Made by a program: the position numbers and the translations under genes. Shown here one piece after another: positions 1 through 4,735 of a stretch of 23,823 nucleotides of DNA. The stretch comes from a virus. Numbering within the stretch: the stretch's first letter is position 1; the number at the start of each line of letters is the position of its first letter. The notes beneath the pieces are model-generated. The model was not told the origin of the DNA. It ran no database searches and was given only the letters and a program-made list of their open reading frames with translations. The stretch lies in IMG/VR virus record IMGVR_UViG_3300042924_002411, positions 1 to 23,823 of that record, one strand, 5' to 3'.

Positions 1-401
1 AATCCGTAATCGGCTAAAGTTGGATACACCCATTGAAAGTCTATCATATCAGGCGCAAGTGGTGTGTTATCAATCAACAATGCTTTCTCTTTCTTGGCTT
101 TAAGTTTTGCACCGAATCCTGACTTCACTTTGATGCCACGATATGCAATGTAATGCCTTATTTGATGTTCGGTTATGTTGTAATAATCAGCCCATTCGAT
201 TGCGGTTTTCTCCATTGCGTGTTCCAAAATATATTCCAATACTATCGGTGTTTTTCGATACCCTGAATCTTTACCCTTTAATCCATTTCTGTAAAAGAAT
301 TGGTGCATCGTTCGATAAGTTACGTTCGCAAGTTTCGCCCATTCTTTGTAGGTGTACTTGGTTGGTGTTGCTTTGATTTGTTCAACTATTTCTATGTTCA
401 T
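1..401 (-). CDS. Tandem helix-turn-helix protein, 3' end outside window
   Basis: The frame is open from an ATG at 401 to the left edge, giving 133 residues with no stop. Two similar segments align to each other: residues 17-43 and 64-92 share an EWA core, then N(V/I)T, then an aromatic pair and RG(L/I)K or NGLK. Each looks like a helix-turn-helix of the homeodomain or resolvase type. The protein is therefore probably a sequence-specific DNA-binding protein with duplicated recognition modules. Residues 97-107 are Lys-rich. The start overlaps the end of the upstream 53-codon gene by 20 nt, so the two are probably co-transcribed. The C-terminal function is unknown because the gene is cut by the window edge. 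A phage regulator or a small DNA-packaging or recombination accessory protein are both possible. The double-HTH call comes from reading the internal repeat, not from a profile search. Confidence 0.75.
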   Translation of the reverse strand, partial: MNIEIVEQIKATPTKYTYKEWAKLANVTYRTMHQFFYRNGLKGKDSGYRKTPIVLEYILEHAMEKTAIEWADYYNITEHQIRHYIAYRGIKVKSGFGAKLKAKKEKALLIDNTPLAPDMIDFQWVYPTLADYG

Positions 402-543
402 TTTGTTTTGTTTTATTTGTTATGTATTGTTCTATCATCTCTTTGCCGTATGCCATAAAGTAAAATTTGTCATTTTCCCTTATTGCCCATAATGTTTCCA
501 AGATAATTTCTATATTGATTTCGTCTATTGATGTTTCTTCCAT
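382..543 (-). CDS. Small hypothetical protein, 53 aa
   Basis: ATG at 543 runs 53 codons to a TGA at 382-384, which lies inside the start of the downstream helix-turn-helix gene (20-nt overlap). The product begins MEETSIDEINIEIILETLWA. It is acidic at the N-terminus, with a probable amphipathic helix and then an aromatic patch (FYFMAYGKEM) and a polar tail. No family is recognised. The case for a real gene is its same-strand position in a tightly packed operon, a plausible amino-acid mix and the overlap with its neighbour. It is the first gene after the attC-like site at 567-622. Confidence 0.6.
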   Translation of the reverse strand: MEETSIDEINIEIILETLWAIRENDKFYFMAYGKEMIEQYITNKTKQNEHRNS

Positions 544-566
544 AATGCTTTTAATAATTTGTCATA

Positions 567-622
567 GCGATAACTTGCGCTACAAAGCAATGAGGCACTG
601 CTTGTAGCTGACAGTTATAAGC
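567..622 (-). repeat. attC-like recombination site B (after the 75-codon gene)
   Basis: Read on the minus strand from 622 to 567, this intergenic stretch has the order of an integron attC site: R'' box GCTTATAAC (614-622), 5-nt spacer, L'' box (599-608), 9-nt loop, L' box (579-589), 4-nt spacer, R' box GTTATCGC (567-574). L''/L' pair over 10 bp with one unpaired base in L', like the extrahelical bases that set strand choice in attC sites. R''/R' pair over ATAAC/GTTAT with the required AAC/GTT triplets. It lies 12 nt after the stop of the 75-codon gene. A plain intergenic hairpin or terminator is the alternative, but there is no T-run after it. Confidence 0.6.
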
Positions 623-634
623 AATAAAATAAAA

Positions 635-862
635 TTACCAACCCTCGCTGATTTTAATATTCCTTGCCTCTTCTTTACCAAGTTCTCCAAACTGCTCCAA
701 AACATTAACAGTTATTCTTGAATCAACTTCTGCATCACATAAGAAGTTTCTAAAATAGTTATAAATCAATTCTTCTGTTAATGTCCCAAGTTGATGTTCT
801 GAAACCATATTTCTAAGTTCAGAAACTAAGCAGTTTTCAATTTGTTGTTTTGTTTTAGCCAT
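635..862 (-). CDS. Cassette-borne hypothetical protein, 75 aa
   Basis: ATG at 862 to TAA at 635-637. The product is a soluble, mostly helical, mildly acidic protein (starts MAKTKQQIENCLVSELRNMV, ends KISEGW) with no signal peptide, membrane segment or metal motif. No family is recognised. Its setting is what stands out. It is alone between two attC-like inverted repeats, 29 nt after a GTTATAAGC box (883-891 on the plus strand as its complement) and 12 nt before the exactly complementary GCTTATAAC box (614-622). That is the layout of a one-gene integron cassette of about 317 bp. Cassette genes are often small proteins of unknown function, such as toxin-antitoxin or anti-phage proteins, but nothing here shows which. 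Confidence 0.75.
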   Translation of the reverse strand: MAKTKQQIENCLVSELRNMVSEHQLGTLTEELIYNYFRNFLCDAEVDSRITVNVLEQFGELGKEEARNIKISEGW

Positions 863-882
863 TGCTCAAATTTTATTTTACA

Positions 883-980
883 GCTTATAACAGCGTATAT
901 ACAAGATACGCCTATAAGCATTTGTTTATAATTTAAAGTTCATCATTTGGCGTACCTCGTATATACGCAAACCGTTAGTG
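883..980 (-). repeat. attC-like recombination site A (after the 63-codon gene)
   Basis: Read on the minus strand from 980 to 883: R'' CACTAAC (974-980), 5-nt spacer, a 20-nt L'' box (949-968), a 36-nt central loop (913-948), a 20-nt L' box (893-912), 1-nt spacer, R' GTTATAAGC (883-891). L'' and L' are inverted repeats matching at 18 of 20 positions. The two exceptions become G-T wobble pairs on the minus strand, so a continuous 20-bp stem can form. R''/R' pair only over TAAC/GTTA, as expected when R' belongs to the next cassette. The stop codon of the 63-codon gene (975-977) lies inside R'', a common trait of integron cassettes. The inner part 883-919 can also fold alone. Confidence 0.65.
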
Positions 981-1166
981 GTCATTCACCTTGCATTTTT
1001 TACACTTACGCCTCATATCGTTATCATCATTCGGTTTTACCCAAATCCATTCGTGATTGCACGAACCACTAACACTAAATAAACGCAATAGCTCGCTTAG
1101 TGCTTGTTGAACAGGCATTGTTCCTTGATCAACTTTTATCAATATATTTTCAATTTGTTTTTCCAT
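975..1166 (-). CDS. Small zinc-ribbon-like protein, 63 aa
   Basis: ATG at 1166 to TAA at 975-977. The N-terminal half (about residues 1-32) is a probable amphipathic helix. The C-terminal half carries Cys-Asn-His-Glu-Trp at about 36-40 and Cys-Lys-Lys-Cys at about 55-58, a CxH...CxxC arrangement that could bind one zinc ion. Similar short CxHxW...RxCxxC proteins are common in phages and mobile DNA, usually with unknown roles in nucleic-acid or protein binding. The stop codon sits within the R'' box of the attC-like site at 883-980, so the gene looks like the first of two cassettes. Start choice is clear because no earlier in-frame ATG fits after the upstream gene. The zinc role is inferred from spacing only. 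Confidence 0.75.
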   Translation of the reverse strand: MEKQIENILIKVDQGTMPVQQALSELLRLFSVSGSCNHEWIWVKPNDDNDMRRKCKKCKVNDH

Positions 1167-1195
1167 ATCGCTACTGCGTTTATTATTTTACGTCA

Positions 1196-1498
1196 TCACT
1201 CCAAATATATCACCAACTTATCTTCATTGCTTTCTTGCTCATCAATCTCAAATACTCCAAGTGGTACATTTTGCGATATGGCAATATGAAATAACCGATG
1301 GTCACGAGATGACTTTGGAACGCAGACTCTATATGTCTTACCTTGATAGTCAATCGTTGGTCTTGTAATGGTCAACACACCATTGCGATACGTTGTAAGC
1401 ACCTCAGTTGTATGCTCAAAAAACGGATGTTGACAAGATACACGATAGCTATGCTGATTGGTACTAAAGACTATCTTGATGCAGTTAGGAGGTGTCAT
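1196..1498 (-). CDS. Hypothetical protein, 100 aa
   Basis: ATG at 1498 overlaps the TGA of the exonuclease gene (1495-1497) in an ATGA arrangement, indicating coupled translation. The product is rich in beta-strand-forming residues and has a His/Cys-containing N-terminal half, with a short region (about 49-60) of the kind TIDYQGKTYRVCVP and an acidic Glu/Asp segment near residues 85-94. No family is recognised. A role beside the recombination pair is suggested only by position. The last five residues may be foreign: a GTTGGTG motif at 1211-1217 could be the left edge of the cassette array, so the present ending VIYLE would be cassette-derived. Confidence 0.75.
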   Translation of the reverse strand: MTPPNCIKIVFSTNQHSYRVSCQHPFFEHTTEVLTTYRNGVLTITRPTIDYQGKTYRVCVPKSSRDHRLFHIAISQNVPLGVFEIDEQESNEDKLVIYLE

Positions 1499-2187
1499 AG
1501 TGTGAGTGTATTATAGTATTCTCTTGCCTTGATTATCTTGCCTTGTAACTTCTCCATCAAGATAGCATCATAGTCAAAGTTAAATACCTTGATACGCTTC
1601 TCAATAGGTAGTTCAAGTATGATGTCATTATTACGTTGGATCTGCTGACATTGAGCGATGTAATCTTCGTTTTCATAGTTTCGTCCAAACTTCCACGCAA
1701 GTCTTTCGCATTCGGCAATAACCATCTCCTTCGTGTTTGGTACAAGAGCATATATCAACCGATACTTGTGAACCCCTGTTAACTTCATATAACATTGCGC
1801 CTGTACTTCATACATTGTAGTTGGCTCGGCTTCAAAAAACGTCCTTAATGACCACGAAGTCTTGATGTCTTCCACCGCATCCGTGAGGATAATATCAGGT
1901 GTACCAATGATGAACTCATCTTGTAACTTCTCACGATTCTTTGTTCTGAATGCACCACCTAAGACATCTTGTACAAGTTGCATCGAATCTTGTTCCATTG
2001 CCAAGCCTTTATCCATATATTCGTTATTAACGAACTCACGATATCCATACTCACATTGTAACCACATTGATTCGACTAATGTCTTAGCGGTTGCTGACAA
2101 GTTACCTGCGTCTTTATCTGCTTTTAGTTTCGGTTCAGTTAGTAATGCACCTGCACCACTACATCTGAAAAGTAATTGCTTATCCAT
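1495..2187 (-). CDS. YqaJ-like phage recombination exonuclease (PD-(D/E)XK)
   Basis: The 230-residue product shows the core of a PD-(D/E)XK nuclease of the phage recombination type: a Glu in GLAMEQDS (E65), Asp in GTPDII (D98), then EDIKTS (D107, K109) and a Y-x-x-Q-x-Q-x-Y stretch at about 126-133. These match the E...D...(D/E)xK catalytic set of YqaJ and lambda-exonuclease-like enzymes, which resect linear double-stranded DNA 5'-3' to expose single strands. It overlaps by 8 nt the upstream gene for a Rad52-superfamily annealing protein, the usual partner. The length is normal for the family. The exact family (YqaJ, DUF2800 or RecE-like) cannot be fixed without a profile search. Confidence 0.8.
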   Translation of the reverse strand: MDKQLLFRCSGAGALLTEPKLKADKDAGNLSATAKTLVESMWLQCEYGYREFVNNEYMDKGLAMEQDSMQLVQDVLGGAFRTKNREKLQDEFIIGTPDIILTDAVEDIKTSWSLRTFFEAEPTTMYEVQAQCYMKLTGVHKYRLIYALVPNTKEMVIAECERLAWKFGRNYENEDYIAQCQQIQRNNDIILELPIEKRIKVFNFDYDAILMEKLQGKIIKAREYYNTLTL

Positions 2188-2866
2188 TTAATAACGCCTC
2201 CTTCGTGTAGTATTGCGAAGTTAATCCAAGTGTTTGAGCCACATCACGAACAGATGTTAAGTCGCTAAGATTCAAGCATTGTTCAATGAATTTTGATACT
2301 CGTTCTTTCTCTTTAGCATCGTTAATCTTGTCATAAGATAACAACTCCGTATCTCCTGTGAAAGCTATCACATCTTTTCGGTTAAGGTTTGCACCGAACA
2401 AGTCACCGAAGTGGTCACAAGCGTCTTTGATAGCGATTGTCTTAGCGATTGGAAGTGCCATCATTACCGCACCTTTCCCCACGTTTGACATATCCATCTG
2501 CAATGAACCGCTACCTGCTTTTGTTTGTAGTTCTTGCGCCCCAACTCCATCGTGGAACTCCATTGTGTTAGTAGCAGGGTTAAGGTAGTGTACCCTAACC
2601 GTTACCTCAACCGCATTCATCAACATACCAGTCTTCAGTACTTCAATAGAATACTTTTTAAAGCATCTACGAAGCAGATATTCAACCTTATCAATTGGAA
2701 GGTAGTTATACCCCTTTATGAATGGGTGTTGCTTAACCCAAGCACTTGGTGGCGGTGTAGCAAGTACTACATTGAGTTGCTCAAGTGGTATTGCTACGTC
2801 AAGTTGTTTGAATAACGAAGTTATAGTCGGCTTTGTTGCCTTGACTAAGTTAGTGTTATTACTCAT
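2180..2866 (-). CDS. Rad52-superfamily single-strand annealing protein (Sak-like)
   Basis: The 228-residue product has marks of Rad52/Sak-type single-strand annealing proteins. A GYNYLPIDKVEYLLRRCF segment (52-69) corresponds to the N-terminal beta-hairpin and helix. The motif ALPIAKTIAIKDACDHFGDLFG (137-158) corresponds to the signature of a Lys-rich helix followed by a G/FG turn. The proteins form rings that pair complementary single strands during phage recombination and repair. The gene overlaps the exonuclease by 8 nt (ATGGATAA), giving a standard two-gene recombination module. The start at 2866 is supported by another 8-nt overlap (ATGAGTAA) with the upstream gene. ERF and RecT families are alternatives but fit the motif less well. 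Confidence 0.72.
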   Translation of the reverse strand: MSNNTNLVKATKPTITSLFKQLDVAIPLEQLNVVLATPPPSAWVKQHPFIKGYNYLPIDKVEYLLRRCFKKYSIEVLKTGMLMNAVEVTVRVHYLNPATNTMEFHDGVGAQELQTKAGSGSLQMDMSNVGKGAVMMALPIAKTIAIKDACDHFGDLFGANLNRKDVIAFTGDTELLSYDKINDAKEKERVSKFIEQCLNLSDLTSVRDVAQTLGLTSQYYTKEALLNG

Positions 2867-3206
2867 TGTTGCCTCCTTCTCTTTCGCCTACGAAGTCACT
2901 ACTTTCGTGAACATCATCTTCACGTTCACGTTGACGTTCAATTTCGGTCATTGATAACAAAGTTTGATAAGCCATTGACTTTGCTTTTACAATAACTTGT
3001 TCAGCTATCGTAAGAGCATCAATAAATTCATCTTTCGTTGATGGCTTGTAACCTTGTTCAAGATGCCATTCTAATTCAACAAGATGGCTTTCTTCAATTC
3101 TTTCTAATCCTGTTACATCAATAGATTGCTTTTCGTTCAGCCATAGTTGTTGTACTGTACCGCTTGGCGATTGTAAGAACATTGGGAATTTGTGTTGTGT
3201 TTTCAT
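2859..3206 (-). CDS. Hypothetical protein, 115 aa
   Basis: ATG at 3206 follows a 62-nt gene-free gap; the end overlaps the annealing-protein gene by 8 nt (ATGAGTAA). The first half (to about residue 50) is mixed. Residues 55-90 are probably helical, and the C-terminus is strongly charged (REREDDVHESSDFVGEREGG). No family is recognised. The position directly upstream of the recombination pair suggests an accessory DNA-metabolism gene, such as a small single-strand-binding or regulatory protein, but no OB-fold or other signature is visible. Confidence 0.75.
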   Translation of the reverse strand: MKTQHKFPMFLQSPSGTVQQLWLNEKQSIDVTGLERIEESHLVELEWHLEQGYKPSTKDEFIDALTIAEQVIVKAKSMAYQTLLSMTEIERQREREDDVHESSDFVGEREGGNNE

Positions 3207-3268
3207 TGTGTATATAATTTTTGTAAAAGTAATTAATTTTTTAATACGAAATAATCGTTAACTAAATA

Positions 3269-3547
3269 TTAGCATACATCAGTCGGTTGTGGTTCGTGAT
3301 ACTCAAGGTCACCTTTAGAACCTTGCTCATCGTCCAATCTTACCCAGTCTTGAGATAATGCCACCTTTGATGCCGTCCATTGCCTATGCCCATTCTTTAA
3401 CTTCCAATAAGCTATCAAGTCATCGTGTGTCTTCTCATCGGTAATAAGGCGGTTGATAATGAAGTCAATAACGCTATCCATTTGCTCAGTTGTGACGCAA
3501 GAATCAATCCACGCAGATACGATGTTGTAGTGTGTTGATGGTATCAT
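3269..3547 (-). CDS. Hypothetical protein, 92 aa
   Basis: ATG at 3547 overlaps the TGA of the upstream gene (3544-3546) in an ATGA arrangement. The product has a helical N-terminal half (about 1-45, with Thr/Gln/Asp caps) and a polar C-terminus rich in Asp, Glu, Pro and Gln (QPTDVC end). No motif or family is recognised. A gap of 62 nt with A/T-rich sequence separates it from the next gene, the largest break inside this part of the operon. Confidence 0.7.
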   Translation of the reverse strand: MIPSTHYNIVSAWIDSCVTTEQMDSVIDFIINRLITDEKTHDDLIAYWKLKNGHRQWTASKVALSQDWVRLDDEQGSKGDLEYHEPQPTDVC

Positions 3548-3771
3548 TTGTTCAATGGTTTAAAGGTGTAAATTAATGCTCTTGCAATGCTATCTGTGTA
3601 GGTCATACTATCCGCCATATTCTTATGAAATTCCTCAAGGTACATATGCATCTCGTGAGGTTGCACTCCGTTATCCTCTGCGGTTAATTCGGCAATGGCT
3701 TCAATTCGTGATATGTCTTTGTTCTTTGCCATATCAATAACAAGTGGATGGTTGATGTGTAGGTTAGTCAT
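3544..3771 (-). CDS. Hypothetical protein, 75 aa
   Basis: ATG at 3771 overlaps the upstream stop by 8 nt (ATGACTAA), and the TGA at 3544-3546 overlaps the next start by 4 nt. The product is short, acidic and helical (MAKNKDISRIEAIAELTAED at 14-33), with many Met and His residues. No membrane segment, signal or metal site is clear. The family is unknown. Its placement in a chain of overlapping small genes is typical of the early region of a phage. Confidence 0.7.
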   Translation of the reverse strand: MTNLHINHPLVIDMAKNKDISRIEAIAELTAEDNGVQPHEMHMYLEEFHKNMADSMTYTDSIARALIYTFKPLNK

Positions 3772-4027
3772 TGGTTACCTCCTTTTCTACTACTATTCCG
3801 TCATTGAAGTGTCCGAGATATGCTATGCCATCTGACCTATTATTATTGTATGCAAACATTAGGTCATATCCAAAATCATAATTCTTACATATAAGTTCGA
3901 TATTCTTCCACATATAATTAGGTGCTTGTGCGTCAAGGACACTCATTGCGCCAATACATTTCACAAGTTGAATAGGCTTCTTTTTTTGTATCGGTGTTGC
4001 CTCTCCGATGATAGTTACTTTAGTCAT
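3764..4027 (-). CDS. Hypothetical protein, 87 aa
   Basis: ATG at 4027 overlaps the upstream stop by 8 nt (ATGACTAA), and the stop at 3764-3766 overlaps the next start in the same way. The product has a basic N-terminal segment (IQKKKPIQLVK at 13-23), a central region with several aromatic residues (WKNIELICKNYDFGYDLMF) and a GIAYLGHFNDGIVVEKE segment near the end. It appears to be a small alpha/beta protein of unknown function. No family is recognised. Confidence 0.7.
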   Translation of the reverse strand: MTKVTIIGEATPIQKKKPIQLVKCIGAMSVLDAQAPNYMWKNIELICKNYDFGYDLMFAYNNNRSDGIAYLGHFNDGIVVEKEVTND

Positions 4028-4163
4028 TCTTGATTAGATGTTTAGTTAATAATTCTTTTTCTGTCTTGCGGATAACTTTCTTATCCTTTTCGTTTGCCAC
4101 TCTGACGAATACGCCCATTAGTGGTGTCTTGTACTTCGGCTTTGCGCCTGTTTTTTTTGCCAT
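4020..4163 (-). CDS. Small basic protein, 47 aa
   Basis: The frame is open from an ATG at 4226, but the start at 4163 (MAKKTGAKPKYKTPLMGVFV) is preferred. A good Bacteroidetes-type promoter lies at 4182-4214, just upstream of 4163, and transcripts from it would not contain the earlier ATG. The protein is very basic, with a short strand (MGVFVRVA) followed by a Lys/Glu-rich helix. That order is faintly like ribbon-helix-helix DNA-binding proteins, but it is too weak for a call. The second to fourth codons form a run of A residues (plus-strand T8 at 4151-4158), a possible site of slippage or sequencing error. It overlaps the next gene by 8 nt (ATGACTAA). Confidence 0.65.
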   Translation of the reverse strand: MAKKTGAKPKYKTPLMGVFVRVANEKDKKVIRKTEKELLTKHLIKND

Positions 4164-4181
4164 TGTGTATGTTTTAGAGTT

Positions 4182-4214
4182 CAAATATAATATTCTATTC
4201 TTCATACCACCAAA
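4182..4214 (-). promoter_or_regulatory. Bacteroidetes-type promoter for the early operon
   Basis: On the minus strand a TTTG (plus 4211-4214 as its complement) is followed after 21 nt by TATATTTG (4182-4189). This matches the -33 TTTG / -7 TAnnTTTG form used by the primary sigma factor of Bacteroidetes, with spacing in the known range. Transcription would start near 4176, giving a leader of about 12-15 nt before the ATG at 4163. The terminator-like hairpin at 4338-4363 lies upstream, so the promoter would begin a new transcript leading through the recombination genes. A second TATATTTG at 4211-4218 overlaps the -33 box and has a weaker TTG 22 nt upstream. Confidence 0.6.
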
Positions 4215-4337
4215 TATATTTTTCAAATTTCGCTGAAACCCAATGATACCAACGGAAGAAATTTTTTAAGAATGTATAAATAATTTGAAATAATTGGATT
4301 ATCAGTCGCATTCAAGACAAGATACACCCCAAAAGCA

Positions 4338-4363
4338 AGTCACCTCGTAGATACGAGGTGGCT
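4338..4363 (-). terminator. Hairpin terminator before the early operon
   Basis: A perfect 9-bp inverted repeat (4341-4349 with 4352-4360, 2-nt loop, or 8 bp with a 4-nt loop) extends through one G-U and two Watson-Crick pairs to 4338-4363. On the minus strand it is followed after a few bases by TGCTTTT, a short T-run, as expected of a factor-independent terminator. It sits about 30 nt after the stop of the small gene ending at 4394 and upstream of the promoter at 4182-4214. The gene-free stretch 4164-4393 holds this hairpin, the promoter and otherwise only A/T-rich sequence. Confidence 0.55.
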
Positions 4364-4393
4364 CTTAAAAATACACATATGAAAACAATCTTA

Positions 4394-4498
4394 TTACCTA
4401 CTCAATAACTCACGCATCAACTTGCGTAATCGTTCGGCTTCGGCTTCTATCAGCAATAATTTCTTCATCACCTTTGCTCGTTTCTCTTCGTTAGTCAT
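4394..4498 (-). CDS. Very small helical protein, 34 aa
   Basis: ATG at 4498 overlaps the stop of the 80-codon gene by 8 nt (ATGACTAA), and the frame ends with TAA at 4394-4396. The product (starts MTNEEKRAKVMKKLLLIEAE) is an unbroken, highly charged helix with a heptad-like spacing of Leu residues, so it could form a short coiled coil. It is shorter than usual annotation cut-offs. The case for it is the same stop-start overlap seen at other junctions here, plus the terminator-like hairpin about 30 nt downstream, which would mark it as the last gene of its transcript. Confidence 0.55.
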   Translation of the reverse strand: MTNEEKRAKVMKKLLLIEAEAERLRKLMRELLSR

Positions 4499-4733
4499 CG
4501 GCACTTGGGTCAAATAGTTCACTATACATCTCATCTACGCACATATCAATAATCTTAAAACAACGAGTTAAGATTCGATTCTTCATAGCTCTACCTTCTG
4601 CCGTCATAGGGTCAAGTTCTTGTACTGCCGATATTGCCCAGTAACTATTGGTGATATACTCGCTATTCGTAGTGAACTCCACGATACCATCAGCAAATAA
4701 TTCTTCTTCTTTTTCTTTTTCTTCGTCTGCCAT
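4491..4733 (-). CDS. Acidic hypothetical protein, 80 aa
   Basis: ATG at 4733 begins 2 nt after the stop of the metallophosphoesterase gene at 4736. The N-terminus is a run of Glu, Asp and Lys (MADEEKEKEEELFADG), followed by a probable helical body with two Cys and several Met residues and an acidic end (DPSADD). No family is recognised. The highly acidic start could bind a basic partner or mimic nucleic acid, but this is only a reading of composition. Confidence 0.72.
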   Translation of the reverse strand: MADEEKEKEEELFADGIVEFTTNSEYITNSYWAISAVQELDPMTAEGRAMKNRILTRCFKIIDMCVDEMYSELFDPSADD

Positions 4734-4735
4734 AG

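Noticed and set aside
143-376. Plus-strand open frame opposite the helix-turn-helix gene
   Set aside because: The minus-strand frame there is uninterrupted and makes a sensible internal-repeat protein; the plus frame has shadow-like composition (many Leu, Phe, Cys, Ser) and no neighbours on its strand.
1862-2191. 109-codon plus-strand frame opposite the exonuclease gene
   Set aside because: The opposite strand codes a PD-(D/E)XK nuclease with its motifs in order, so this is a shadow.
4195-4311. 38-codon minus-strand frame rich in Trp and Tyr (starts MRLIIQLFQIIYTFLKNFFR)
   Set aside because: It overlaps the promoter region, ends in the leader of the next gene, has no overlap with neighbours and an odd aromatic content; probably chance in A/T-rich sequence, though a small membrane peptide is not excluded.
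4338-4363. Third attC-like site
   Set aside because: The hairpin is a simple perfect stem with no AAC/GTT core boxes or spacers, and is better explained as a terminator.
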